Assembly: GCA_011365025.1 (NCBI GenBank) | Contig: RDOF01000002.1 | Location: forward strand, 178,792 to 237,608 | From: Candidatus Thorarchaeota archaeon | GTDB taxonomy: Archaea; Asgardarchaeota; Thorarchaeia; Thorarchaeales; Thorarchaeaceae | Length of the DNA: 58,817 nt | Direction: 5' to 3' | Part shown: positions 52,268 through 58,817 of the stretch, piece by piece | Layout: the number at the start of each line of letters is the position of its first letter | How positions within the stretch are numbered: the stretch's first letter is position 1 | Made by a program: the position numbers and the translations under genes | The notes under the pieces: generated by a model | What the model saw: the letters and a program-made list of their open reading frames with translations, nothing else | Told to the model about the DNA's origin: nothing | The model's database searches: none

Positions 52268-52329
52268 TGACAACCACTCCGAAATCCCCGGGCATACGTA
52301 TACAGGCATTTCCGCGAGCAGAACTAGGT

Positions 52330-52382
52330 GCCTGCACTGACTCCCATGATTCCGAAACAGCCGTCTCTCAGGAGCGACAGGC
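52330..52382 (-). ncRNA. Candidate structured RNA or long leader upstream of uL22
   Basis: A 53-base region on the minus strand folding by GCCTG/CAGGC (outer), CTCC/GGAG (middle) and GAGAC/GTTTC (inner) pairs. It starts about 25 bases after a strong TATA box (52399-52408). It may be a small RNA or the start of a long 5' leader of the ribosomal operon. I do not recognise the family; an H/ACA guide was considered, but no clear ACA box follows. Confidence 0.25.
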
Positions 52383-52398
52383 GTGCCGAGCGGACTGT

Positions 52399-52408
52399 GC
52401 ATATAAGC
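52399..52408 (-). promoter_or_regulatory. Distal TATA box upstream of the uL22 operon
   Basis: GCTTATATGC on the minus strand, about 200 bases ahead of the uL22 start, directly in front of the hairpin region at 52330-52382. Confidence 0.5.
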
Positions 52409-52442
52409 GTTGCGAAACGTTACCAGAATTTGGCGGCGTTTC

Positions 52443-52865
52443 CTAAGGATTGTCTCCGAATTCGGCAGTGACCCGCCTCAGGTTCGATGTGGAAATCGAT
52501 TTGTCGACTAGTTGCTGTCCCTTCTCTGTTAGCGTCCCTTTGACATAGTGGATTCCTGCCGATGTGACGTAAACCAGCCCCTTGTTCTTGAGTCTCTGTA
52601 GGCTTCCAAGGACTATCTGAGTCAACTCTTCTTCACTAAGGTCAATACCTTTGCCTGGCGTCTGAAGTGTTTCACACATTTTCAAAACATTTCTCATACT
52701 GCTCAGCTGGCGTCTCTTGCTTTCGTAGGGATTTGAATACAGCCAGAGAAGAACAATTAGATCTACGACTTCCAAATTGAGCTCTGGATTCATGGACAAC
52801 GCCTTCTTTGCTACAATTTCCACTACGGGCACTTCAAACGCCGCCTTCGGCAACTCAACTAGCAC
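52443..52865 (-). CDS. Winged-helix protein, unknown
   Basis: 140 residues. The first half is helical (VDLIVLLWLYSNPYESKRRQLSSMRNVLKM); the second half looks like a winged helix (LSEEELTQIVLGSLQRLKNKGLVYVTSAGIHYVKGTLTEKGQQLVDK). No family is recognised. It is the last of three small minus-strand genes (53586, 53387, 52865) with short gaps, probably one operon of DNA- or RNA-binding proteins. GTG 52865. Confidence 0.55.
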   Translation of the reverse strand: MLVELPKAAFEVPVVEIVAKKALSMNPELNLEVVDLIVLLWLYSNPYESKRRQLSSMRNVLKMCETLQTPGKGIDLSEEELTQIVLGSLQRLKNKGLVYVTSAGIHYVKGTLTEKGQQLVDKSISTSNLRRVTAEFGDNP

Positions 52866-52874
52866 ATTCCAATC

Positions 52875-53387
52875 TCAAATTAGACTTATCAATCCTGACC
52901 TAGGCTGATAAATCTCGCCACGATTCATCAACTGGTCAAGAGATCCTTCTATTGACTCCCTACTGATTCCTTTGGAAGTAAAGTTCTTCACTAGTTCATC
53001 AAAGTGCATCTCGCCGCCTGATTTTCTCAGTAGCACTTTGATTTCCTTCGATATGTCCATCTTGGTCACAGAAGCACTACCTGCAGATGCTTCCTGAACG
53101 AGCTGAATGGACCATGGTCTTGGAAAAACAATGATACCTCGGTTTGCCAATTTGGTAAGCTGGTCTTCTACCCATATCCACTCCAGTTGATAGTCTTCGC
53201 AAAGTACCTCAATCCTATCTAGTGTGCACGGTTCGTCAATCGCCTCTCTCTCGAGGAGCCGCATTAATCGATTCGCTTTTCCAGATGGGAGGTCTCTTCT
53301 AAGGTCGCTTTTCACATCAGATGCATCAAGTTTGCTGAGCGGAATTAGGTCTTTCATCCTCGCGTGATTTCTCAACGGCCTGCTCAA
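52875..53387 (-). CDS. Double winged-helix protein with MCM-tail-like C-terminus
   Basis: About 170 residues from TTG 53387, selected because GGAGG stands about 8 bases before it; ATGs at 53411 and 53393 are alternatives. Residues about 25-85 form one helical, HTH-like unit (SGKANRLMRLLEREAIDEPCTLDRIEVL). Residues about 110-170 (ISKEIKVLLRKSGGEMHFDELVKNF, GISRESIEGSLDQLMNRGEIYQPRSGLISLI) strongly resemble the winged helix at the end of archaeal MCM, including the GEIYQPRxGxIxLI ending. No helicase core is present. A stand-alone replication- or chromatin-linked factor is possible (inference). Confidence 0.55.
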   Translation of the reverse strand: MSRPLRNHARMKDLIPLSKLDASDVKSDLRRDLPSGKANRLMRLLEREAIDEPCTLDRIEVLCEDYQLEWIWVEDQLTKLANRGIIVFPRPWSIQLVQEASAGSASVTKMDISKEIKVLLRKSGGEMHFDELVKNFTSKGISRESIEGSLDQLMNRGEIYQPRSGLISLI

Positions 53388-53586
53388 ATGCATCTCCTCC
53401 CCTTGATGCATTGAATTGCTTCACTGCAGCTTGCGCTTGTTCTGGGGTGTCAAATACTGCAGTAGCTGCCTTGGTGATGTCGATTATCTTGCCGCAGTAA
53501 CTGCAACGCCTTCGCTTCTGCCCAGCAGGAGCATTGGTAAAGTTCCTGCATTTTGGACACATGAACACCAAGAAGGGTTTTAGCAC
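53326..53586 (-). CDS. Zinc-ribbon protein (DUF1922-like)
   Basis: 86 residues. An N-terminal zinc ribbon with C-x2-C (CPKCRNFTNAP) and C-x2-C (RRCSYCGKIIDI), then VFDTPEQAQAAVKQFNASRGG, a helix common after DUF1922-type ribbons in archaea, and a polar tail. Function unknown; such ribbons often bind RNA or proteins. GTG 53586 with GGAGG 6 bases or so upstream. The end overlaps the next gene by about 60 bases. Confidence 0.7.
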   Translation of the reverse strand: MLKPFLVFMCPKCRNFTNAPAGQKRRRCSYCGKIIDITKAATAVFDTPEQAQAAVKQFNASRGGDAFEQAVEKSREDERPNSAQQT

Positions 53587-53685
53587 AATGACGCCTCCGA
53601 TCGTTATTTCAGTATTTGGCTATTTAATACCGACCCTTCATGGTCAAACAAATAGCATTATATCAAAGGACTTTTTCTGCGGAAG

Positions 53686-53919
53686 ATGGAGGCATTAGGA
53701 TTGCCCAAGAGCGCGCGCGAAATTATCATCGATAAGACCCTTTGTAAGGGATGCCACATTTGCATCTCTGTCTGTCCGCATGGTGTTCTTGAAAAATCCA
53801 AGGATGTTGATAATCGCGGGTTCTATCTTCCCGAAGTAGTCAATCTGGATGCATGTAGGGTTTGCCTACTTTGCGAAATGCACTGTCCTGATTTTGCCAT
53901 AGCTGTGGTTGCAGACTAG
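53686..53919 (+). CDS. 4Fe-4S ferredoxin, KorD/PorD-like
   Basis: 77 residues with two [4Fe-4S] motifs: CKGCHICISVCPHGV and CRVCLLCEMHCPDFAI. The length and spacing match the delta subunit of 2-oxoacid:ferredoxin oxidoreductases. No alpha, beta or gamma subunit is adjacent, so it may be a free-standing ferredoxin. ATG 53686 gives 77 residues; TTG 53701 has GGAGG 8 bases upstream and could be the real start. It is alone on the plus strand. Confidence 0.85.
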   Translation: MEALGLPKSAREIIIDKTLCKGCHICISVCPHGVLEKSKDVDNRGFYLPEVVNLDACRVCLLCEMHCPDFAIAVVAD

Positions 53920-54026
53920 CGGTCTATGGTTTTTCGACAAAAGGTGGTATATTTTATAATACATGCTATAAAATACTAGTGAATGAAATCGGATAGAGGC
54001 ATTTACTACTACAGTGAGGTCGACAA

Positions 54027-54599
54027 GTGGAAAACATCGATGTTCGTGCTCTTGTGGGGCTAAGAGAAGAGCTGGGCGAAATTCTCGAGGATCTTAGGGA
54101 GAAGACCGCAAGAATAGAAGAGATACTTGAGAATCTTGACTCAATAATTGGCGCCGGCAGTTTTTCAACGGCCGATGTTGCACTGACTAGGTCTACGGAA
54201 GAACGAATTGATGCCGCCTCGTCAGGAGCACCGGAGGCAGCCGTACTGCCCGAATCGACCGTGGTATTCAACAAGGCTCGAGATTTGGAGCTTGCCACTA
54301 TGCAGGTTGAAGACAATGAAATAATAATCACGCCCTCGCCCCATGCCATTTATGATATCAAGCGAGGAGCTTTTGCTAGGTTCTTTGTTGAACGTATCTT
54401 AGGGCAGTATCAGCAGCAGGACCGGCAGAGAGTTGAAAACGGGGAAATTGACTGGAATCAAGCCTTCGACTTTGAGGTGCTTGCAGAGGACGGCATCCTT
54501 CAGAAGGTTGTCGTTAGGAATTTTACGGGCGAAGACCAATTCATGGAAATTCAGCGGACCTTGCGATGGGCATTAGAGAAGACCTATCGGGCGCGCTGA
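54027..54599 (+). CDS. Coiled-coil protein, unknown
   Basis: 190 residues. Residues 5-45 form an acidic coiled coil (VGLREELGEILEDLREKTARIEEILENLDSI). A Ser/Ala-rich linker follows, and residues 90-190 are a mixed domain (IIITPSPHAIYDIKRGAFARFFVERIL, FDFEVLAEDGILQKVVVRNF, IQRTLRWALEKTY). I recognise no family. The GTG start 54027 has GTGAGGT 6 bases ahead. A TATA-rich stretch (ttttataatacatgctataaaa, 53951-53972) upstream is a strong promoter candidate. Confidence 0.65.
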   Translation: MENIDVRALVGLREELGEILEDLREKTARIEEILENLDSIIGAGSFSTADVALTRSTEERIDAASSGAPEAAVLPESTVVFNKARDLELATMQVEDNEIIITPSPHAIYDIKRGAFARFFVERILGQYQQQDRQRVENGEIDWNQAFDFEVLAEDGILQKVVVRNFTGEDQFMEIQRTLRWALEKTYRAR

Positions 54600-54642
54600 C
54601 AATAGGCGCGAAACCACCTCACCTCTTCTTCCTTTGGACAAG

Positions 54643-54651
54643 TACTTAAAT
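54643..54651 (+). promoter_or_regulatory. TATA-like box for the cyclin-box gene
   Basis: TACTTAAAT inside the frame that would otherwise extend to 54634. It predicts RNA from near 54670 and so argues for a start at 54703 or 54724. Confidence 0.4.
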
Positions 54652-54702
54652 CGGTTTCATGTGATTCTGAAAACACGCTTTGCCTTTAGGAGTGCCCCAA
54701 CT

Positions 54703-55317
54703 TTGACGCACGTCGACAAAAGCATGGTTGTGAATCCACAAGTGGTTGTGCGAATTGTCCGAGATGCTCACGAGTTCTATACACAGAACATGATTGATGA
54801 AAGGTACGAGAGCATGGCACTGGACTTGGTTCGTAGGTATGTATCCTCTGAGGGCTTACCTAGAGAGGTTGACTCGTTCTTCAGTGCAGCACTCTATGTT
54901 GTCACACGCCATCCCTGGAGTCACCCCAACCCTTTAACAAAGACTCAGTTCTCAGAACGCCTAGATGTTAAGGAATCCAGTATTGATTGGTATACTGATA
55001 GTATTGTCGAGAAGCTGGGTTTTACAATCCTGTATGATACAAGCCGGCTACCCTTCTTTATGGACCCACAAGGCACGATTGCTAGTGTTGTTGACTCTGT
55101 TGTTCGATCAAGCGTTGGTGAGGAGGTTGTACGAAGCATCATCAAGGGGTCAGTTGTTTCGCCAAATTCGCTTGCTGAGAAAATCGTCGACCGCTTGTGT
55201 AGTGTAGTCAAAATTGTTCCTACTGCCTTCACTGAAGAAATCCATAATCTGGTTCAGCGAAAGATTGAGGAGGAAAGCAAGCGGCTGCTAGATCAGCTTG
55301 AAGGGCGTGGAGGCTAG
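54703..55317 (+). CDS. Single cyclin-box, TFB-like protein
   Basis: 204 residues from TTG 54703 (AGGAG about 11 bases upstream); ATG 54724 is possible. A helical region of about 100 residues (VVVRIVRDAHEFYTQNMI, LDLVRRYVSSEGLPREVDSFFSAALYVVTRHPW, FSERLDVKESSIDWYTDSIVEKLGF) has the spacing of one cyclin repeat of TFB/TFIIB. There is no zinc ribbon, B-finger or second repeat of normal sequence; the C-terminal 80 residues are helical and unassigned. It might modulate transcription initiation. The stop overlaps the DUF211 stop by 4 bases. Confidence 0.5.
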   Translation: MTHVDKSMVVNPQVVVRIVRDAHEFYTQNMIDERYESMALDLVRRYVSSEGLPREVDSFFSAALYVVTRHPWSHPNPLTKTQFSERLDVKESSIDWYTDSIVEKLGFTILYDTSRLPFFMDPQGTIASVVDSVVRSSVGEEVVRSIIKGSVVSPNSLAEKIVDRLCSVVKIVPTAFTEEIHNLVQRKIEEESKRLLDQLEGRGG

Positions 55318-55619
55318 GAATTTTCAGGTTGCAGTGTCACTTCTTCAACAAACCTTTTTCCAGCAACGACCTGATCAATCGAGTGAATTACCGCCCCTGC
55401 CTGCTGCAATATTTCCTTTATCGATTCAAACTGAAGATCATCACCTTCCAGCGTTATGGTGATGGACTCCGTGTTTGCATCGACTTCTTTTACCGTCACA
55501 TTTACTCCATTGACTCTCTCGTCTCGAGTGAGCATGAGGGCCAAATCGGTAAGCCTCGGAGTGTGAGGCTTCAATACGTCCAGTACAATTCTCCTGATGC
55601 CATGAGGCAATAGGTTCAT
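55314..55619 (-). CDS. DUF211 family protein
   Basis: 101 residues. RRIVLDVLKPHTPRLTDLALML, VNGVNVTVKEVDANTESITITLEGDDLQFESIKEILQQAGAVIHSIDQVVAG is the full DUF211 pattern, a ferredoxin-like ACT-type fold widespread in archaea. The role is unknown; known structures are small oligomeric, possibly metal- or ligand-binding proteins. ATG 55619. Convergent with the cyclin-box gene, sharing 4 bases at the stops. Confidence 0.88.
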   Translation of the reverse strand: MNLLPHGIRRIVLDVLKPHTPRLTDLALMLTRDERVNGVNVTVKEVDANTESITITLEGDDLQFESIKEILQQAGAVIHSIDQVVAGKRFVEEVTLQPENS

Positions 55620-55902
55620 ACCCCGAGTTCCTCCCCTAGGGCAGGATTCTCAACGTATCCGATGGCCTTTCCCTGTTAAACCTTACTGCGTGGCATGTCG
55701 AGCTGGTTTTTTGAGTTCCAAGGTTCGAAATTCCACATCCTCTTCACACAGATGACGGCCAGAAACGCTCTCGCAGGCTTCTAGGATGCCCTAAGGCTTA
55801 TATCGCAGGGGATTCATACCTCTCGAGAAGCGCTCTCCTTCGCTTCGCCGGGAATAGGTAAGGGATGCAAATTTGAGACAGGATAGACTTACGCGACATA
55901 AC
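55620..55902. other. Intergenic region, no gene recognised
   Basis: 283 bases between divergent genes. CTTATATC (55797-55804) is a good plus-strand TATA box, predicting RNA from about 55826 and a leader of some 75 bases before 55903. The leader contains GAGAAGCGCTCTC (55834-55846), an imperfect palindrome around AGCGCT. No ORF or known RNA was recognised. Confidence 0.35.
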
Positions 55903-56199
55903 ATGGAGACTCAAAACGAACCATCTGTTTCAGCTCCCCCAAAACGAAAGACGAGGAAGTCTACTCGATTAATCGAGATTGACCTTGCGGATTTCAAGAC
56001 GCATCCGCTCTGGGACATTCTTACAGAAACCGCCCAAAGAAATCCAATGTATGCTGGGCTTGTTGGGTATACAAGAGACCATGTAATCTCAAAGAATCCA
56101 AAAGTCACCCCTAAGGAGCTTGCAAGCAAACTATCTATCTCTTTGGGCGAATCATTGGTGATCTTGGACGAAGTCAGCAAGGACAAGGAGTCGCAGTAG
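55903..56199 (+). CDS. Small basic protein with helical C-terminus, unknown
   Basis: 98 residues from ATG 55903. Residues 1-30 are basic and proline-rich (PPKRKTRKSTR), residues 30-60 contain HPLWDILTETAQRNPMYAGLVG, and residues 65-95 look like a helix-turn-helix (VTPKELASKLSISLGESLVILDEV). Could be a DNA-binding protein; no family recognised. The frame is open to TTG 55873, but the part before ATG is not convincing. It lies 72 bases ahead of hypD. Confidence 0.55.
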   Translation: METQNEPSVSAPPKRKTRKSTRLIEIDLADFKTHPLWDILTETAQRNPMYAGLVGYTRDHVISKNPKVTPKELASKLSISLGESLVILDEVSKDKESQ

Positions 56200-56271
56200 T
56201 TTTAGGCATATCATGCAAGTGCTATACGAGCTTCCTTTTATTCAAATGCAGTATCAGGCTGACTGATAGTC

Positions 56272-57351
56272 ATGCTGGATGCCAATGGGTTTCGTGATGC
56301 CAAGTATGCAAAAGCCCTTGTTGGAGGGATTAAAGACCTCGCCAAGGACCACAGAATCAGAATTGTTCATGTCTGCGGCACGCATGAAGACACCATCAGT
56401 GGTCATGGTATCCGTTCAATGTTGCCTGAGAGTATTAGCCTCGTTGCCGGACCTGGCTGTCCTGTGTGCGTATGCGCGGCAGAGGACGTTGATATGGCTA
56501 TCGAGCTTGCACAGCAGGGGCACATTATTGCGACGTTTGGTGACATGATAAGAGTTCCTTCCACCTCTTCTTCATTGGAAAAGGAGCGTGCCAATGGGGC
56601 TGACGTTCGGGTCGTTTACGGAGTAACTGAAGCTGTAGACATCGCAAGGAAGCACCCAGATGAAGAGGTCGTATTTATTGGAGCAGGATTTGAAACCACT
56701 GCTCCTACAATGGCTGCAGAAGTTGCTCGTGGGCCACCCGACAACTTCTCCATTCTCACCTCGTTAAAGATAATTCCTCCCGCCATGGAGCTTCTTGTTA
56801 ACATAGAGGGCTTCGCTGTTGATGGTTTTATCACACCTGGCCATGTAAGTGCAATTATTGGAACCAATGCATTTCAACCACTTGCCAAGGCGCACGGTGT
56901 ACCATGTGTGGCCGCTGGCTTTGAACCCCTCGATGTGCTTGAATCAATTAGAATGATTTTGCTCCAGAAGGACGAAGGACGTGCGGAGTCCGAGAATGAA
57001 TACACCCGCGTGGTCCGTCCTGAAGGAAATGTTGCCGCACAAAGGATTTTAGACAAGGTCTTTCGAGTTGATGATGCGCCTTGGAGAGGCCTTGGAATAA
57101 TTAAGAAATCCGGGCTATTCCTTCGCGGTGAGTATGAATCATTCGACGCCCGGCTTAGATTCAAGTTTCCACCAATCGAATCAATTGACATATTGCCGGG
57201 ATGCAGATGCCATGATATCATTCTGGGAATTGCTGACCCCTCTGACTGTCCCCTCTTTGGAAAGAGGTGTGTCCCTGAGAATCCATACGGTCCCTGTATG
57301 GTGGGTCATGAAGGTACCTGCAGAATAAGGCACGAATATCTCGAGGTTTAA
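56272..57351 (+). CDS. hypD: Hydrogenase maturation protein HypD
   Basis: 359 residues, full length. VHVCGTHEDTI, AGPGCPVCV, FGDMIRVP, GAGFETTAP, EGFAVDGFITPGHVSAIIG, and the C-terminal GCRCHDIILGIADPSDCPLFGKRCVPENPYGPCMVGHEGTCRI with the cysteines of the [4Fe-4S] cluster are all present. With HypC it carries Fe(CO)(CN)2 for [NiFe] hydrogenase assembly. HypC, E and F are not in the window. A TTTTATTC box (56236-56243) predicts a leader of about 8 bases. The adjacent HdrA fits a hydrogenase-heterodisulfide-reductase theme. Confidence 0.96.
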   Translation: MLDANGFRDAKYAKALVGGIKDLAKDHRIRIVHVCGTHEDTISGHGIRSMLPESISLVAGPGCPVCVCAAEDVDMAIELAQQGHIIATFGDMIRVPSTSSSLEKERANGADVRVVYGVTEAVDIARKHPDEEVVFIGAGFETTAPTMAAEVARGPPDNFSILTSLKIIPPAMELLVNIEGFAVDGFITPGHVSAIIGTNAFQPLAKAHGVPCVAAGFEPLDVLESIRMILLQKDEGRAESENEYTRVVRPEGNVAAQRILDKVFRVDDAPWRGLGIIKKSGLFLRGEYESFDARLRFKFPPIESIDILPGCRCHDIILGIADPSDCPLFGKRCVPENPYGPCMVGHEGTCRIRHEYLEV

Positions 57352-57353
57352 TT

Positions 57354-57977
57354 TCAAGTCCTCAACGTCTTTTCTAGCTGAAGAAGAACTCGTTCGGTGT
57401 TAGCATTTTCAAAGGTAAGCAGTTTGGGATCAAATCTCTGTAAAACTAAGGTTGAAACATACAGGACATTGTTGAGTCTATCAAGGAAGTCCTGCATCCG
57501 ATAATGTCCATCGGCCACCTGTTTCAGCCCTCTGGAATAGGCCTGCTCGGTCATGTAGACGGCATGAAGCGGCTCGATATATCCTGAGGGCCATCTTGGA
57601 ACAACTGCGCCATGCCCTTCGGCAAGGTCTCCCAAACTGTGAAGGAGGTTTACATTAGCAAGGGGTGCATCAATTGGAAGAAGCATAGTGTATTGAGTTT
57701 CAGAGTATTCGAAAGCCGTCAGTGCGCCAACAAGTGCTGCCTTTTCAGACTCCTCGGGATCAACAGCTACTTTCGCCCAGCCTACTAAGCTTCTAACCAT
57801 ATCAGCTTGATCTTCGCCTGACGTGACCACAAGCACATTTTGCGAGAGGGCCTTGGCAATATTCGCCATATGGACAACCAGTTCTTTGTCCCGAAATTTT
57901 GCAAGAAACTTCTCTGTCTTGAAACGTTTGGAGTCGCCTCCAATCAGTATGGCCACGGTCAGACTACGCAACGACAT
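57354..57977 (-). CDS. mobA: Molybdenum cofactor guanylyltransferase MobA
   Basis: 207 residues from ATG 57977, with GGTGG 4-5 bases upstream; the frame extends to 58004. VAILIGGDSKRFKTEKFLAKFRDK is a slightly altered LAGGxSxRMGxxK nucleotide-binding motif (IGGDSKRF). TMLLPIDAPLAN gives the metal-binding Asp. It attaches GMP to molybdopterin, needed for bis-MGD enzymes such as formate dehydrogenase. It follows the HdrA-like gene on the minus strand, perhaps in the same operon. Confidence 0.88.
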   Translation of the reverse strand: MSLRSLTVAILIGGDSKRFKTEKFLAKFRDKELVVHMANIAKALSQNVLVVTSGEDQADMVRSLVGWAKVAVDPEESEKAALVGALTAFEYSETQYTMLLPIDAPLANVNLLHSLGDLAEGHGAVVPRWPSGYIEPLHAVYMTEQAYSRGLKQVADGHYRMQDFLDRLNNVLYVSTLVLQRFDPKLLTFENANTERVLLQLEKTLRT

Positions 57978-58007
57978 TGCCCACCATCTCCAAATCCTTA
58001 GCATCCT

Positions 58008-58817
58008 CTAATTCGGATTTGAAAGAAAAGCATCTAGCATAGCTGCTATCTGCCCATCGGTGTAATGCTGAGATGAGATTGCTCCACTGGCACAGGTTGC
58101 TGTGCAGGTGCCGCATCCTTTGCAGAGGGCAGGATTCACTTCAGATTTGCCGCGTTCATTTATGCTTATTGCATTATAGGGACAGACCGAGATGCATATC
58201 TTGCACCCCGCACATTTCTCTTCATCGACTACAGAGTAGTATGGCTCCACATTGATCTTTCCCTTTCCCATTAAAGCCATCGCACCAGACGCTGCCGCCT
58301 TTGCCTGAGCGACTGTGTCAGGGATGTCTTTGGGACCTTGTGCCATTCCTGCAACAAAGATTCCATCATTGAAAGAGTCTACAGGTCTGAGCTTCGGATG
58401 TGCTTCCATAAGGAATCCATCAGGAGATATGCTAAGGCTCAAGGCGTGCGCGACCCTCTCTGCAGCCTTTGGTGCAACAACCCCCGTTGACAATACCACA
58501 AGATCAACATCGTTCAAGTGAATCGGTTTTCCAATAAGTGTATCTTCACCTCTAACAGTAAGCAGATTGGTTTTCTCGTCTTCCACAATTTCCCCTACTC
58601 TGCCCCGGATGAATGTAACGCCGGCTTCAGCAGTGCTTTCATAGAACTCCTCATACCCCTTGCCAAAGGTTCGAAGGTCGATGTAAAACACATAGACCTC
58701 AGCTCCGAGCTTGTCACGAATCATGCGTGCTTGCTTGATGGCAGTCATGCAACAGATACGCGAGCAGTACTTGTTGGTCAGCTCATCGCGGCTTCCTACA
58801 CACTGAACATATACCAC
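58008..58817 (-). CDS. hdrA: HdrA-like heterodisulfide reductase subunit A (partial)
   Basis: The 3' part only (269 residues); the 5' end runs past the window edge. YVQCVGSRDELTNKYCSRICCMTAIKQA is the conserved HdrA segment with iron-sulfur cysteines, followed by VDLVVLSTGVVAPKAA and GIFVAGMAQGPKDIPDTVAQAKAAASGAM (FAD part), then two [4Fe-4S] motifs CAGCKICISVCPYNAI and CKGCGTCTATCASGAI. HdrA is the electron-bifurcating flavin subunit that couples hydrogenase or formate dehydrogenase to ferredoxin and disulfide reduction. HdrB and HdrC are not seen here. Confidence 0.94.
   Translation of the reverse strand: MVYVQCVGSRDELTNKYCSRICCMTAIKQARMIRDKLGAEVYVFYIDLRTFGKGYEEFYESTAEAGVTFIRGRVGEIVEDEKTNLLTVRGEDTLIGKPIHLNDVDLVVLSTGVVAPKAAERVAHALSLSISPDGFLMEAHPKLRPVDSFNDGIFVAGMAQGPKDIPDTVAQAKAAASGAMALMGKGKINVEPYYSVVDEEKCAGCKICISVCPYNAISINERGKSEVNPALCKGCGTCTATCASGAISSQHYTDGQIAAMLDAFLSNPN

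Noticed and set aside
52205..52402. 65-residue open frame upstream of uL22
   Set aside because: It spans both TATA-like boxes and the hairpin region, has no good ribosome-binding site and matches nothing; it could be mistaken for the missing uS19, but the sequence is not uS19.
55640..55870. Possible tRNA or transposon-end RNA in the gap before 55903
   Set aside because: GGTTCGAAATTCC looks like a T-arm but the flanking bases do not pair, and no transposase gene or terminal repeats are nearby.
1..58817. CRISPR array, prophage or insertion sequence
   Set aside because: No regularly spaced direct repeats, Cas genes, integrase or transposase were seen in the window.

Overview
The window reads as chromosomal DNA of an Asgard archaeon, most likely from or near the Thorarchaeota. 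This placement is inferred from gene content; no search was run. The evidence is archaeal information-processing genes (eL14, eL19, eL32, eL34, eS4, Cbf5, TiaS, Tsr3, Rpp29 and an archaeal-type adenylate kinase), TATA-type promoters with short leaders, frequent TTG/GTG starts behind GGTGG, GGAGG or GAGGTGAT ribosome-binding sites, an intron-containing tRNA gene, and several eukaryote-like families. Those families are a two-domain gelsolin-like protein, a longin/roadblock-like protein, a NYN-LOTUS protein and an EMC3/Get1-like insertase.

Layout. Positions 1-12.3 kb hold loosely packed accessory and metabolic genes: a longin-like protein, a flippase-like membrane protein, an XRE/DUF3796-like pair with a palindromic operator, acetyltransferase, regulator, DUF308, ArsB-like transporter, RdoA-like kinase, zinc-ribbon/coiled-coil protein and an AbgB-like amidohydrolase. 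Positions 12.5-17.5 kb form a plus-strand block: NYN nuclease with LOTUS-like domains, winged-helix ferredoxin, DNA methyltransferase, and an overlapping protein that looks like an MCM relative without its ATPase motifs. Positions 17.5-28.7 kb carry the gelsolin gene (minus strand), an Fpg/Nei glycosylase, an M20 peptidase / F420-type oxidoreductase / HAM1 operon, two regulators, RNase Z, a geranylgeranyl reductase-like flavoprotein, asparaginase, an intron-containing tRNA-Ser(GGA) and a second acetyltransferase.

Positions 29.3-52.2 kb are the translation core. On the plus strand lie uS13-uS4-uS11. On the minus strand, read from 52.2 kb downward, lies uL22-uS3-uL29-Rpp29-uS17-uL14-uL24-eS4-uL5-uS14-uS8-uL6-eL32-eL19-uL18-uS5-uL30-Hsp20-uL15-SecY. 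It is followed by a membrane protein, Nudix hydrolase, adenylate kinase, EMC3-like insertase, a small membrane protein, eL34, Cmk, eL14, Cbf5 and then RNase P RNA. The cluster therefore joins ribosome assembly, RNA modification, RNase P (RNA and Rpp29), nucleotide kinases and membrane protein insertion. The usual S10-cluster head (uL3, uL4, uL23, uL2, uS19) is not upstream of uL22.

Positions 52.4-58.8 kb hold small winged-helix and zinc-ribbon genes, a ferredoxin, a coiled-coil protein, a single-cyclin-box TFB-like protein, DUF211, HypD, MobA and the 3' part of an HdrA-like gene cut by the window edge. HypD, HdrA and ferredoxin point to hydrogenase-linked anaerobic redox metabolism, and MobA to molybdenum or tungsten enzymes.
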